From Flavonifractor sp. An92 (GTDB lineage Bacteria > Bacillota > Clostridia > Oscillospirales > Oscillospiraceae), in the NCBI RefSeq assembly GCF_002159175.1, contig NZ_NFGZ01000012.1, positions 33,318 to 97,317 on the forward strand: a stretch of 64,000 bases of DNA, given 5' to 3'. Position 1 is the first letter of the stretch, and each line of letters opens with the position of its first letter. The position numbers and the translations under genes are program-made. This document shows, piece by piece, positions 43,945 through 53,262 of the stretch. The notes beneath the pieces are model-generated. The model was given only the letters and a program-made list of their open reading frames with translations, made no database searches and had not been told where the DNA came from.

Positions 43945-44879
43945 TGGGTCTCAAATTCATTTCCACTGGCCGCTGTGTTCCCGGCAAGATCGTCACCAAC
44001 GACGACATGAGTAAGATCGTGGACACCAGCGACGAGTGGATCCGCACCCGCACCGGCATCGCCCAGCGCTATTTCTCCGACGGGGAGACGGCGGTGGACC
44101 TGGCGGTGGGGGCCGCCCGGCAGGCCATGGAACGCGCCAATGTGCGCCCCGAGGAGATCGGCGTGTGCGTGGTGGCCACCTGCACCCCCGACCACTCCGC
44201 TCCCTCCGACGCCTGCCTGGTGCAGGCCGCCCTGGGTATCCCCGAGGATGTGCCCTGCTTTGACCTGAACGCCGGGTGCACCGGCTTCCTCTACGGCCTG
44301 GAGACCGTCCGGGGTCTGCTGTCCCTGGGCAGCAAGCCCTACGCCCTGCTCATCGGCTGTGAACAGCTCAGCCGGGTGCTGGACATGACCGACCGCTCCA
44401 CCTGCGTCCTCTTCGGCGACGGCGCGGGCGCGGCGGTGCTGGGCCTGGAGGAGGGCGCGCTGTGGGAGGCTCTGCTGGGCTCCCGGGGCAACTGGGAGAT
44501 CCTGTGGGTCAACGGCCCCGGGCCGGAGACCGCCGCCGTCCACATGAACGGCCAGGGGGTCTACCGCTTCGCCGTGGAGGCCATTCCCTCCTGTGCCAAC
44601 ACCCTGCTGGAGCGCTCCGGCCTGACCATGGACGACATCGACTGGATCGTCCCCCACCAGGCCAACCGCCGCATCATCGAGACGGCGGCCAAACGCCTCC
44701 ACGCACCCATCGAGAAGTTTTATCAGAACATGGAGCGCTACGGCAACACCTCCGCCGCCAGCATCCCCATCGCCCTGGATGAGATGAACACCGCCGGGCT
44801 CCTGAAGCGGGGCCAGCGGGTGATGTGCATCGGCTTCGGCGCGGGCCTCACCTGGGGCGGCGCGCTGTTCCAGTGGTAA
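43941..44879 (+). CDS. fabH: beta-ketoacyl-ACP synthase III
   Basis: The 312-residue enzyme starts fatty acid chains by condensing acyl-CoA with malonyl-ACP. The catalytic triad is visible: Cys113 (DLNAGCTGFLYGL), His239 (IVPHQANRRII) and Asn269 (YGNTSAAS). The GDGAGAAVLG loop is also typical. The ATG overlaps the accA stop by 4 nt. Confidence 0.96.
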   Translation: MMGLKFISTGRCVPGKIVTNDDMSKIVDTSDEWIRTRTGIAQRYFSDGETAVDLAVGAARQAMERANVRPEEIGVCVVATCTPDHSAPSDACLVQAALGIPEDVPCFDLNAGCTGFLYGLETVRGLLSLGSKPYALLIGCEQLSRVLDMTDRSTCVLFGDGAGAAVLGLEEGALWEALLGSRGNWEILWVNGPGPETAAVHMNGQGVYRFAVEAIPSCANTLLERSGLTMDDIDWIVPHQANRRIIETAAKRLHAPIEKFYQNMERYGNTSAASIPIALDEMNTAGLLKRGQRVMCIGFGAGLTWGGALFQW

Positions 44880-44901
44880 GAGCGGAAAGGAACGAAACGA
44901 C

Positions 44902-45828
44902 ATGAAACTCAACGAACTGCTGGGGATCGAGTTCCCCTTCATCCAGGGCGGCATGGCCAACATCGCCACCGGCGAGTTCGCCGCCGCCGTGTCCAACGCC
45001 GGCGCGCTGGGCCTCATCGGCGCGGGCGGCATGAGCCCCGAGATGTTCCGGGAAAACATCCACAAGTGCCGCTCCCTCACCGACAAGCCCTTCGGCGTGA
45101 ACATCATGCTCATGCACCCCCAGGTGGATGAGCTGGCCAAGATCGCCGCCGAGGAGCATGTCTCCGTCATCACCACCGGCGCGGGCAGCCCGGGCATGTA
45201 CGTCTCCATGTGGAAGGAGTCCGGTGCCAAGGTGTTCCCCGTGGTCTCTGCCGTGTCCCTGGCCAAGATGATGGCCAAGGCCGGTGTGGACGGCGTCATC
45301 GCCGAGGGCACCGAGAGCGGCGGCCACGTGGGTGAGACCACCACCATGGCCCTGGTACCCCAGGTGTGCGACGCAGTGGACATCCCCGTCATCGCCGCCG
45401 GCGGCATCGCCAGCGGCCGCCAGCTGGTGGCCGCCTACGCCCTGGGCGCCTGCGGCGCGCAGATGGGCACCTGCCTGCTGGTGAGCGAGGAGTGCCCCAT
45501 CCACGAGAACTATAAGCAGGCCCTGCTGAAGGCCAGCGACCGCTCCACCGTGGTCACCGGCCGCTCCGTGAACGCCCCCGTCCGGGTCATCAAGAACCAG
45601 ATGACCAAGGACTACATCGCCCACGAGAAGGCCGGTGCCGACCGGATGGAGCTGGAGAAGTTCACCCTGGGCTCTCTCCGCCGGGCCGTCTTTGAGGGCG
45701 ACACCCGCACCGGCAGCCTCATGGCCGGTCAGGTGGCCGGTATGCTCCACGAGATCCGCCCCCTGCGGGCCATCTTCGAGGAGCTCCAGGCCCAGGCCCA
45801 GGAGTGCCTGAACGGCCTGAGCCTGTAA
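44902..45828 (+). CDS. fabK: enoyl-ACP reductase II (flavin-dependent)
   Basis: The 308-residue FMN TIM-barrel enzyme reduces the enoyl-ACP double bond in the elongation cycle. Motifs are FPFIQGGMANIATGEFAAAV, GLIGAGGMSPE, GVNIMLMHPQ, EGTESGGHVGE and IAAGGIASGRQ. Nitronate monooxygenases share the fold, but the location inside a complete fab operon with no fabI or fabL makes FabK the sound reading. FabK-type cells are insensitive to triclosan-class FabI inhibitors (known for the family). Confidence 0.94.
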   Translation: MKLNELLGIEFPFIQGGMANIATGEFAAAVSNAGALGLIGAGGMSPEMFRENIHKCRSLTDKPFGVNIMLMHPQVDELAKIAAEEHVSVITTGAGSPGMYVSMWKESGAKVFPVVSAVSLAKMMAKAGVDGVIAEGTESGGHVGETTTMALVPQVCDAVDIPVIAAGGIASGRQLVAAYALGACGAQMGTCLLVSEECPIHENYKQALLKASDRSTVVTGRSVNAPVRVIKNQMTKDYIAHEKAGADRMELEKFTLGSLRRAVFEGDTRTGSLMAGQVAGMLHEIRPLRAIFEELQAQAQECLNGLSL

Positions 45829-45852
45829 TATCAGAGAAAAAAGGAGCGCAAC

Positions 45853-46785
45853 ATGAAACTCGCCTTTTTATACGCCGGCCAGGGCTCCCAGCATGTGGGC
45901 ATGGGCCGGGACTTCTACGAGGCCTATCCGGTGTTCCGGGAGATCTTTGACTCCGCTCCCGTGGACTTCGACCTGAAAAAGCTGTGCTTTGAGGGACCCG
46001 AGGAGCAGCTCTCCGACACCCGCTACACCCAGCCCTGCATGGTGGCCTTCGCCGCCGGGGTCACCGCCCTCCTCCTCCAGGCGGGCATCCGCCCCTCCAT
46101 GGCTGCCGGTCTGAGCCTGGGCGAGTATTCCGCGCTCCAGGCCGCGGGGGTTTTTGACGCCATGACCGCCATCTCCCTGGTGGCCTTCCGGGGCAAGGCC
46201 ATGGCCGAGGCCGTGTCCGGCCGCCCCTGCGGCATGGCCGCGGTGCTGAACCTGGACCGGGAGAAGCTCCAGGCCGCCTGTACCGCCGCCTCCGACGCCG
46301 GGGTGGTGGAGATCGCCAACTACAACTGCCCCGGCCAGCTGGTCATCGCCGGTGACGCCGCCGCCGTGGAGAAGGCCAGTGAGCTGGCCAAGGAGGCCGG
46401 CGCCCGCCGGGTGGTGCCCCTGAAGGTCAGCGGCCCCTTCCACACCTCCCTGATGGCCCCCGCCGGGGACGCCCTGCGGGAGAAGTTCAAGACCATCAAC
46501 TTCCGCGCCATGAACATCCCCGTCCTCTTCAACTGCAAGGGCGACGTGATGGGCGACGGGGACACCATCCCCGGCCTCCTGGAGCGGCAGGTCCAGTCCA
46601 GCGTCTACCTGGAGGATACCATCCACACCATGGCCGACCAGGGCGTGGACACCTTTGTGGAGATCGGCCCGGGCAAGACCCTGTGCGGCTTCGTCCGCAA
46701 GACCGTCAAGGGCGCCAAGACCTACGCCATCGACACGGTGGAGGACCTGAACGCCGTCATCGCCGCGCTGAAAGGAGAAGCATAA
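45853..46785 (+). CDS. fabD: malonyl-CoA:ACP transacylase
   Basis: The 310-residue enzyme loads malonyl groups on ACP. It has the N-terminal YAGQGSQHVGMG, nucleophile Ser88 in AAGLSLGEYSAL, Arg in AFRGKAMAEA and catalytic His197 in SGPFHTSLM. AAGGAG precedes the ATG. Its TAA overlaps the fabG ATG by one base. Confidence 0.96.
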   Translation: MKLAFLYAGQGSQHVGMGRDFYEAYPVFREIFDSAPVDFDLKKLCFEGPEEQLSDTRYTQPCMVAFAAGVTALLLQAGIRPSMAAGLSLGEYSALQAAGVFDAMTAISLVAFRGKAMAEAVSGRPCGMAAVLNLDREKLQAACTAASDAGVVEIANYNCPGQLVIAGDAAAVEKASELAKEAGARRVVPLKVSGPFHTSLMAPAGDALREKFKTINFRAMNIPVLFNCKGDVMGDGDTIPGLLERQVQSSVYLEDTIHTMADQGVDTFVEIGPGKTLCGFVRKTVKGAKTYAIDTVEDLNAVIAALKGEA

Positions 46786-47528
46786 TGGAGCTGAGTGGAA
46801 AGAACGCCCTGGTCACCGGCGGCAGCCGGGGGATCGGCCGGGCCGTGTGTCTAGAGCTGGCCCGGCAGGGCGCCAACGTGGCGGTGAACTACGCCGGCAG
46901 CGCCCAAGCCGCTGAGGAAGTGGCCGCCGCCTGCCGGGAGCTGGGCGTGGAGGCCTTTGCCGTCCAGGCCAACGTGGCCGACGCCGCCGCGGTGGACGCC
47001 ATGGTCAAGGAAGTCATCGCCCGTTTCGGGTCGGTCGACATCCTGGTCAACAACGCCGGTATCACCAAGGATAAGCTGGCCCTCCAGATCAAGGAGGAGG
47101 AGTTCGACGCGGTGGTGGATACCAACCTGAAGGGCGCCTTCCTCTGCATGAAGGCCTGCTACCGCCCCATGATGAAGCAGCGCTACGGCCGCATCATCAA
47201 CATGAGCAGCATCGTGGGCCTGCGGGGCAACCCCGGCCAGGCCAACTACGCCGCCAGCAAGGCCGGTCTCATCGGCATGAGCAAGTCCATCGCCAAGGAG
47301 CTGGCCAGCCGCAACGTCACCGTGAACCTGGTGGCCCCCGGCTTTATCGACACCGATATGACCGCCGTCCTCCCCGAGGCCGCCCGTACCGCCATGCTGG
47401 CCTCCATCCCCATGGCCCGCCTGGGCCAGCCGGAGGACGTGGCCCGGGCCGTGGCCTTCTTCGCCAGCGAGCACGCCGGATACATCACCGGCCAGGTCCT
47501 GTGCGTGGACGGCGGCATGGCCGTGTAA
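46785..47528 (+). CDS. fabG: 3-oxoacyl-ACP reductase
   Basis: The 247-residue short-chain dehydrogenase reduces 3-oxoacyl-ACP with NADPH. It has the cofactor motif TGGSRGIGRAV (11-21), the NNAG motif (89-92) and the catalytic set Ser142, Tyr155 and Lys159 (NYAASK). The ATG at 46785 shares a base with the fabD stop and follows AAAGGAG; a frame 102 nt longer runs into fabD and is rejected. Confidence 0.96.
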   Translation: MELSGKNALVTGGSRGIGRAVCLELARQGANVAVNYAGSAQAAEEVAAACRELGVEAFAVQANVADAAAVDAMVKEVIARFGSVDILVNNAGITKDKLALQIKEEEFDAVVDTNLKGAFLCMKACYRPMMKQRYGRIINMSSIVGLRGNPGQANYAASKAGLIGMSKSIAKELASRNVTVNLVAPGFIDTDMTAVLPEAARTAMLASIPMARLGQPEDVARAVAFFASEHAGYITGQVLCVDGGMAV

Positions 47529-47566
47529 ACGCGGATCAACTGAGAGTTCCGAAAGGATAGAATAGT

Positions 47567-48808
47567 ATGGATAAAAGACGTGTTGTCATCACGGGCATGG
47601 GCGCGCTGACCCCCATCGGCAAGACCGCCGAGGACTCCTGGCAGGCCGCCAAGGCCGGTACCTGCGGCATCGACACTATCACCCAGTATGATACCTCCAA
47701 CCAGAAGGTCCACCTGGCCGGTGAGGTCAAGGACTTCAACGCTGAGGACTACCTGGAGCGCCGGGAGGCCCGGCGGATGGACCGCTTCACCCAGTTCGCC
47801 GTCATCGCCGCCGGCGAGGCCCTGAAGAACAGCGGCCTGGATCTGGAGACTGAGGACCGCTCCAACATCGGCGTGGTGGTCTCCAGCGGCATCGGCGGCA
47901 TCAACACCATCCAGAACGAGACCATCAAGGGCAACGAGAAGGGCTTTGACAAGGTCTCTCCCTTCTTCATCCCCATGGTCATCGCCAACATGGCCGCCGG
48001 CCAGATCGCCATCAAGTACGGCCTCCAGGGCATGTGCACCTGCCCCGTCTCCGCCTGCGCCGGCGGCAGCAACGCCATCGGCGACGCCTTCCGCCACATC
48101 CGGGACGGCTATGCCGACGTGATGGTCTGCGGCGGCGCTGAGGCCGCTATCACCCCCCTGGGCATGGGCGGCTTCACCTCCCTGAAGGCCCTCACCACCT
48201 GCAACGACCCCGCCCGCGCCTCCATCCCCTTTGACGCCGAGCGCTCCGGCTTCGTCATGGGCGAGGGCGCCGGTATCCTGGTGCTGGAGAGCTACGAGCA
48301 CGCCAAGGCCCGGGGCGCCAAGATCCTGGGCGAGATCGTGGGCTACGGCTCCAACTGCGACGCCCACCACATCACCGCCCCCTGTCCCGACGGCGCCGGC
48401 GCCACCGCCTGCATGCGCATGGCTCTGGCGGACGGCAACGTCCCCGCCGGTGAGGTGGACTACATCAACGCCCACGGCACCTCCACCTCCCTCAACGACT
48501 CCGGCGAGACCATGGCGGTGAAGAACGCCTTCGGCGACCACGCCCGGGAGCTGATGATGAGCTCCACCAAGTCCATGACCGGCCACCTGCTGGGGGCCAG
48601 CGGTGCGGTGGCGGCTATCTTCTGCGTCCTGGCCCTGCGGGACCAGTTCGCGCCCCCCACCATCCACTATCAGGTGCCCGACCCGGCCTGCGACCTGGAC
48701 ATCGTGCCTAACGAGGGCCGCAGCGCCGCTATCCGCTACGCCATGGCCAACGCCTTCGGCTTCGGCGGACACAACGCCAGCCTGATCTTCAAGCGCTGGG
48801 AGGAGTAA
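47567..48808 (+). CDS. fabF: beta-ketoacyl-ACP synthase II
   Basis: The 413-residue condensing enzyme elongates acyl-ACP chains. It has Cys164 in VSACAGGSNAIGDA, the two active-site histidines in NAHGTSTSLND and SMTGHLLGASG, and the C-terminal NAFGFGGHNASL. GAAAGGA precedes the ATG. It follows fabG by 38 bp. Confidence 0.96.
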   Translation: MDKRRVVITGMGALTPIGKTAEDSWQAAKAGTCGIDTITQYDTSNQKVHLAGEVKDFNAEDYLERREARRMDRFTQFAVIAAGEALKNSGLDLETEDRSNIGVVVSSGIGGINTIQNETIKGNEKGFDKVSPFFIPMVIANMAAGQIAIKYGLQGMCTCPVSACAGGSNAIGDAFRHIRDGYADVMVCGGAEAAITPLGMGGFTSLKALTTCNDPARASIPFDAERSGFVMGEGAGILVLESYEHAKARGAKILGEIVGYGSNCDAHHITAPCPDGAGATACMRMALADGNVPAGEVDYINAHGTSTSLNDSGETMAVKNAFGDHARELMMSSTKSMTGHLLGASGAVAAIFCVLALRDQFAPPTIHYQVPDPACDLDIVPNEGRSAAIRYAMANAFGFGGHNASLIFKRWEE

Positions 48809-48811
48809 GCC

Positions 48812-49237
48812 ATGGAACTGAACATCCAAGAGATCATGGAGATCCTGCCCCACCGCCCGCCCTTCCTGCTGGTGGACCGGATCACCGCCTGTGAGCCGGG
48901 CAAGTCCGCCACGGGCATCAAGTGCGTGACCATGAACGAGCCCTTTTTCACCGGCCACTTCCCCGGACAGCCCATCATGCCCGGCGTGCTGATTCTGGAG
49001 GCCCTGGCCCAGACCGGCGCGGTGGCCGCCCTGTCCCTGCCCGAGAACAAGGGCAAGCTGGCCATCTTCGGCGGCGTGAAGCACGCCCGCTTCAAGCGCC
49101 CGGTGGTGCCCGGCGACGTGCTGGAGCTGAACTGTGAGCTCCTCGAGCAGCGGGGCCCCGTGGGCTACGGCAAGGCCGTGGCCCGGGTGGAAGGGAAGAT
49201 CGCCGCTCAGGCTGAGATTACCTTTGTGATCCAGTAA
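48812..49237 (+). CDS. fabZ: 3-hydroxyacyl-ACP dehydratase
   Basis: The 141-residue hot-dog enzyme has [11 protein letters not shown] and the active site [20 protein letters not shown] with His49 and Glu63. It removes water from 3-hydroxyacyl-ACP before FabK. No FabA/FabM or other isomerase gene is in the operon, so the origin of unsaturated chains cannot be told here. It starts 3 bp after fabF. Confidence 0.96.
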   Translation: MELNIQEIMEILPHRPPFLLVDRITACEPGKSATGIKCVTMNEPFFTGHFPGQPIMPGVLILEALAQTGAVAALSLPENKGKLAIFGGVKHARFKRPVVPGDVLELNCELLEQRGPVGYGKAVARVEGKIAAQAEITFVIQ

Positions 49238-49319
49238 AGTTCCGGTTGCCTCCTCGGCAGATTACGGATAAAATAGCATCGAATCGACATCAATTATGGA
49301 AATGCGGAGGACGGGAACC

Positions 49320-49778
49320 ATGCTGGATCAGACCTTCAACAGCGTGTATACCAAATTCAAGCTTCATTTTTACAAGGCGGTCTTTTCCCGTTTCCAGGAC
49401 CGGGAGGCCAGCCTGACCACGGTGGAGAGCTTCTGCATGGAGATCATCATGGCTCTGGGCAGGCCCACCATCAACGAGTTCGCCCGCTTCGTCCAGATCT
49501 CGCCCCCGAATGCGGCCTATAAGGTCAACAGTCTGGTGCAGAAGGGCTATGTCCGCAAGGTCCAGTCTCCGGAGGACAAGCGGGAGTATTTTCTGGAAGT
49601 CACCCAGAAATACATCGACTACTACAACATCTCATACAGCTATCTCAACACGGTCATGGACCGCATCAAGCACCGCTTCCCCGAAGAGGAGGTGGAGCAC
49701 CTGGAGGATATGCTCCATGTGATCTCCAGCGAGCTGATGCCCGAAATCCCCCTGCCGGAAGAACCGGCCCAGTCCTGA
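49320..49778 (+). CDS. MarR-family regulator, FabT-like
   Basis: The 152-residue protein has a winged-helix core with GRPTINEFARFVQISPPNAA, YKVNSLVQKGYVRKVQSPED and KREYFLEVTQKY, and long terminal helices for dimerisation. Its place right after fabZ suggests that it controls the fatty acid operon, as FabT does in streptococci. The probable operator is the TTAATTAA pair before acpP. ATG 49320 is preferred because GCGGAGG lies 9 nt upstream; an ATG at 49296 has no site. Effector binding of acyl-ACP is known for FabT but unproven here. Confidence 0.82.
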   Translation: MLDQTFNSVYTKFKLHFYKAVFSRFQDREASLTTVESFCMEIIMALGRPTINEFARFVQISPPNAAYKVNSLVQKGYVRKVQSPEDKREYFLEVTQKYIDYYNISYSYLNTVMDRIKHRFPEEEVEHLEDMLHVISSELMPEIPLPEEPAQS

Positions 49779-49787
49779 CTTCTGCCC

Positions 49788-49817
49788 GCCCCCGGGAGCC
49801 GCAAGACTTCCGGGGGC
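49788..49817 (+). terminator. terminator of the fatty acid operon
   Basis: GCCCCCGG (49788-49795) pairs with CCGGGGGC (49810-49817). Downstream T-richness is modest. Confidence 0.6.
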
Positions 49818-49851
49818 TGTTGCGTTGATTTAATGGAATTTTAAAGGTAAC

Positions 49852-49879
49852 TTGCGGCTCTTTTTAACCCCGCTATGGT
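49852..49879 (+). promoter_or_regulatory. promoter of the PspC gene
   Basis: TTGCGG (49852-49857), a 16-nt spacer and TATGGT (49874-49879) lie 38 nt before the start codon. Confidence 0.5.
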
Positions 49880-49917
49880 ATCCTTCTCTCAACAAAGAAC
49901 AAGAAGGAGGAGCTGTC

Positions 49918-50124
49918 ATGATCAAGAAGCTCTATCGTACCGAGGGCCCGGACGCCAAGCTGTTCGGCGTGTGCGGCGGTCTGGCCGAGTATTTCAACAT
50001 CGATCCCACCATCCTCCGCGTGGCGCTGGTGCTGCTGGTGTGGCTGGGGGGACTGTCTCTGTGGATCTATCTCCTGGCCGCGCTCATCATCCCCCGCAAG
50101 AGCGAGGTCTATCCCGGCTTCTAA
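49918..50124 (+). CDS. PspC-domain membrane protein
   Basis: The 68-residue protein is a single PspC domain: LYRTEGPDAKLFGVCGGLAE followed by YFNIDPTILRVALVLLVW and a second hydrophobic stretch up to AALIIPRK. PspC proteins sit in the cytoplasmic membrane and take part in envelope-stress sensing in some bacteria. ATG 49918 follows AAGGAGG. The gene has its own promoter and ends before the 106-bp repeat element D, whose hairpin probably terminates it. Confidence 0.88.
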   Translation: MIKKLYRTEGPDAKLFGVCGGLAEYFNIDPTILRVALVLLVWLGGLSLWIYLLAALIIPRKSEVYPGF

Positions 50125-50129
50125 GGCCC

Positions 50130-50235
50130 ATGTCTACCAAATGTCAACCGAAAAAACGCCCGGAGTTGTTGCGCTGCAATGGCTCCGGGCTTTTTTACGT
50201 TCTGGGGAGCCGGATATGTCTACCAGATGTCTACC
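50130..50235 (+). repeat. 106-bp TGTCWACC element, copy D
   Basis: ATGTCTACCAAATGTCAACC (50130-50149) and ATGTCTACCAGATGTCTACC (50216-50235) start 86 bp apart. Between them a GCCCGGAG/CTCCGGGC hairpin (50158-50190) with A6 before and T6 after resembles a bidirectional terminator. The copy lies in opposite orientation to copy A and starts directly after the PspC gene. It ends 156 bp before SLH gene D. Confidence 0.75.
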
Positions 50236-50391
50236 AATCGAATCTTTTCACTCTGAATTCGCCTGATTTCCTCTCTAATATTTAGCTTTGAGAATTTTAT
50301 GAAGCGTGTGAGGGGCGCCGTACACTTCTAACAGTAAAAAGAAGCAAAAACGACCCAAAAACCTCAAAATTCGAACAAGGAGGAAATCCAA

Positions 50392-53202
50392 ATGAGAAAC
50401 CTCAAGCGTGCTCTCAGCATGGCTCTGGCTGCCGTCATGGTTCTTGGCCTGATGGTCGTCAGCGCTTCCGCTGCGAGCTACAACGATTTCACCGATAAGG
50501 ATGAGATCGTGCACAAGGACGCGGTGGCCATGGTCACCGAGCTGGGCGTCCTGGCCGGCCTGCCCGACGGCAGCTTCGGCGGCACCCAGAACATTGACCG
50601 CGCCTCTTTCGCCCGCCTGGTGTGCGTGGTGCTGAACGGCGGCAAGGAGCCCGTGCTGGGCAACCTGACCACCAGCTTCACCGACACTCAGGGCAACTGG
50701 GCTGAGAAGTACATCGCCTTCTGTGTGGACCGTGGCATCATCGCTGGCCGCGGCAACAACACCTTCGGCCCCTCCGACAACGTGACCGGCTCCGAGGCTG
50801 CCAAGATGCTGCTGGTGGCCCTGGGCTACAACACCACCTACGAGGGAATCGGCGGCTCCACCTGGGAGATCACCACCAACTCCCTGGCCAACATGGCCGG
50901 CCTGTATGAGGACCTGGAGGACATCAACCCCTCCGAGCCCCTGACCCGCGACAATGCCGCTCAGATGATCTACAACGTCCTGAACGCCAACACCGTGGAC
51001 TACTCCTTCTCCTTCAACGCTGACGGCAGCACCACCGCTGTCCAGAACAAGTCCAGCAAGACTATGCTGGAGGACAAGTTCGGCGTCGTTACCGTCGAGG
51101 GCACCGTGGTTGCCAACGAGTTTGCCAACCTCAACGGCGGCAATGCTCTGGACGCTGGCAAGACCACTGTTGACGTGACCAACGGCGGCACCAATGGCGA
51201 CCAGGCCAACTACGGCAATGGCAATGAGACCTTCAATGTCTCCACCGGCGAGGCTGAGCTGGGCCAGTCCGTGAGCCTCTTCGTGAAGCCCGCTACCAAC
51301 GCCTCCTCCAACGCCTCTAAGGCCACTGTGATCGGCTCCGTCATCACCAGCAGCGAGAACACTGTTGTCACCGACAGCAGCCGCGACACTCTGGCTGACG
51401 TGCTGAAGGACAACAAGATCACCGCCGACAACACCACTCTGTACTCCTTCCAGTACGGCAAGGCTGTTACTAACGACGACAGCAACTTTGACAACACCAA
51501 TGACCCCTATGGCAATCAGACCGATTTCGCCACCATGCTGGCCAAGTGGAATGGTCTGCGCGGCGTGGTCAAGACCATCATTGATAACGATGATGACGGC
51601 GTTGCCGAGTACATCACCTTCTCCCGCTACGACATCGGCAAGGTCACCACTTACACCGCTGACGACTCCCTGAAGCTGAACAGCTCCGCTGCTCTGGAGT
51701 ATGATGCTGAGGACGTGGTTGGCTTCGAGAATGTCTCCAAGAACGACTATGTGCTGTATGCCGAAATCGGCGGCAAGCTGTACGTGGAAGTGGCCAAGAC
51801 CGTTGAGGGCAACCTGGATGCCTACAATGCCGGCAAGAGCCTGACCATCGACGGCACCAAGTACAACACCTCCGACCTGTATGCCACCGGCACTTACACC
51901 AACAGCGACTGGACCAACGCTAACGACTACAAGACTCTGGACAAGACCGCTGTGGTCTATCTGGACAAGGAGGGCAACGCCCTGGTCGTGGACGGCTCCG
52001 CCGTTGCCAATGAGTACGGTTACATCACCGGCTCCAGCTATGACTCCCTGGATGGCGCCCGCGTCAAGATCACTCTGACTGACGGCACCACCGGCACCTA
52101 TGTGGTCGATAAGGCGTATGCTGCTGACTCCACCACTAAGATGACCAGCCTCGAGCTGAAGAACGCTTTTGAGGATGGTAAGGCTGGCGATAAGCTGGCC
52201 ACCTACAGCATCAACGATGACAAGGAGATCACCGTGAAGTTTATCTCCTCCAGCGTCACTGATGACAACACCAGCTCCGCTACCGCCTATAAGTTCACCA
52301 AGGGCAACGCCACCATCACCGTTGACAGCAAGTACTACGCTGATGAGAGCACCATGTTCTTCTATGTGGACGCTGACGGCAATGTCTCCGCCTACGCTGG
52401 CATCAGCAATGCTCCCTCTGTGGACAAGGCTTCCGTCCAGAAGAACATCATCATCCACGGTACCGGCGACGAGGCTGACGAGGCCAAGGCTGTGGTCCTG
52501 CTGGATGCTGAGACTACCACTGCTGGTGATTATCTGTACATCTACCAGACCACTGGTGTGAACTCCAACGGCACCATCGCCAACGCCATCATTAACGGCG
52601 AGCTGGTGAAGGACATCACCGTGGATAGTGCTGATCTCACCAACTCCCTGACCGGCGTTGCTACCGGCGTCTACCGCTACAGCATCAACAGCAAGGGCGT
52701 GTATCAGCTCACTGACGCTCCCGCCAAGACCGTGATCGGCGAGATCACCCGCGTGACCTCCAACAGCGTCGTGGTGGACGCTGACCTGGGCACTGGCAAC
52801 ACCTCCGGCGAGTACACCATCAGCGGCTGCACTGTCGCCACCATCGACGGCTCTGATACCGCTGTGGACGGTACTCTGTCCAAGGGTCAGGTCGTGGCTC
52901 TGGTCTACGACTCCGACGACAAGGCTCTGGCTGCCTACATCCTGGAGGAGTACGACGAGGCCAACGCCAACATCGTGACTGCCTCTGCTCCCTTTACTCT
53001 GGAGAAGCAGTCTGATAACGCGTACAATGTGAAGATTGATCTCTCTGAGTACAAACAGCTGGGTGAGGATGACTTCTCCTTCTCCGGCGGTGCGACTCCT
53101 GAATTTAACATCAGCAGCACTTATGTTGCTGCAAGCGACTATGTCACTGTGACCGCTGCGGATGGCTCCACTGTCATCACCTACACCTTCGTGCAGAAGT
53201 AA
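50392..53202 (+). CDS. SLH-domain surface-layer protein D (subtype 2)
   Basis: The 936-residue protein has the common signal peptide (MRNLKRALSMALAAVMVLGL) and a subtype-2 SLH front shared with gene B (GVLAGLPDGSFGGTQNIDRA; FTDTQGNWAEKYIAF; NPSEPLTRDNAAQMIYNV). The beta-rich remainder is Asp/Thr/Asn-rich and includes DVVGFENVSKNDYVL. It should be exported and attached to the wall polymer. Codons are GCT/GTC/ACC-rich. The leader up to AACAAGGAGGAAATCCAA is conserved with the other three. It converges with partner D. Confidence 0.92.
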   Translation: MRNLKRALSMALAAVMVLGLMVVSASAASYNDFTDKDEIVHKDAVAMVTELGVLAGLPDGSFGGTQNIDRASFARLVCVVLNGGKEPVLGNLTTSFTDTQGNWAEKYIAFCVDRGIIAGRGNNTFGPSDNVTGSEAAKMLLVALGYNTTYEGIGGSTWEITTNSLANMAGLYEDLEDINPSEPLTRDNAAQMIYNVLNANTVDYSFSFNADGSTTAVQNKSSKTMLEDKFGVVTVEGTVVANEFANLNGGNALDAGKTTVDVTNGGTNGDQANYGNGNETFNVSTGEAELGQSVSLFVKPATNASSNASKATVIGSVITSSENTVVTDSSRDTLADVLKDNKITADNTTLYSFQYGKAVTNDDSNFDNTNDPYGNQTDFATMLAKWNGLRGVVKTIIDNDDDGVAEYITFSRYDIGKVTTYTADDSLKLNSSAALEYDAEDVVGFENVSKNDYVLYAEIGGKLYVEVAKTVEGNLDAYNAGKSLTIDGTKYNTSDLYATGTYTNSDWTNANDYKTLDKTAVVYLDKEGNALVVDGSAVANEYGYITGSSYDSLDGARVKITLTDGTTGTYVVDKAYAADSTTKMTSLELKNAFEDGKAGDKLATYSINDDKEITVKFISSSVTDDNTSSATAYKFTKGNATITVDSKYYADESTMFFYVDADGNVSAYAGISNAPSVDKASVQKNIIIHGTGDEADEAKAVVLLDAETTTAGDYLYIYQTTGVNSNGTIANAIINGELVKDITVDSADLTNSLTGVATGVYRYSINSKGVYQLTDAPAKTVIGEITRVTSNSVVVDADLGTGNTSGEYTISGCTVATIDGSDTAVDGTLSKGQVVALVYDSDDKALAAYILEEYDEANANIVTASAPFTLEKQSDNAYNVKIDLSEYKQLGEDDFSFSGGATPEFNISSTYVAASDYVTVTAADGSTVITYTFVQK

Positions 53203-53215
53203 TCTTACTTTTGCA

Positions 53216-53249
53216 AAAACACCCCCGGGCTTCGGCCCGGGGGTGTTTT
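53216..53249. terminator. bidirectional terminator of surface cassette D
   Basis: AAAACACCCCCGGGC (53216-53230), a TTCG loop and its complement (53235-53249) form a 15-bp stem flanked by A and T runs, between convergent genes. Confidence 0.87.
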
Positions 53250-53262
53250 CTCATTCTACCTG

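Noticed and set aside
44902..45828. Nitronate monooxygenase as an alternative to FabK
   Set aside because: The fold is shared, but the gene lies inside a complete fatty acid operon that has no other enoyl-ACP reductase.
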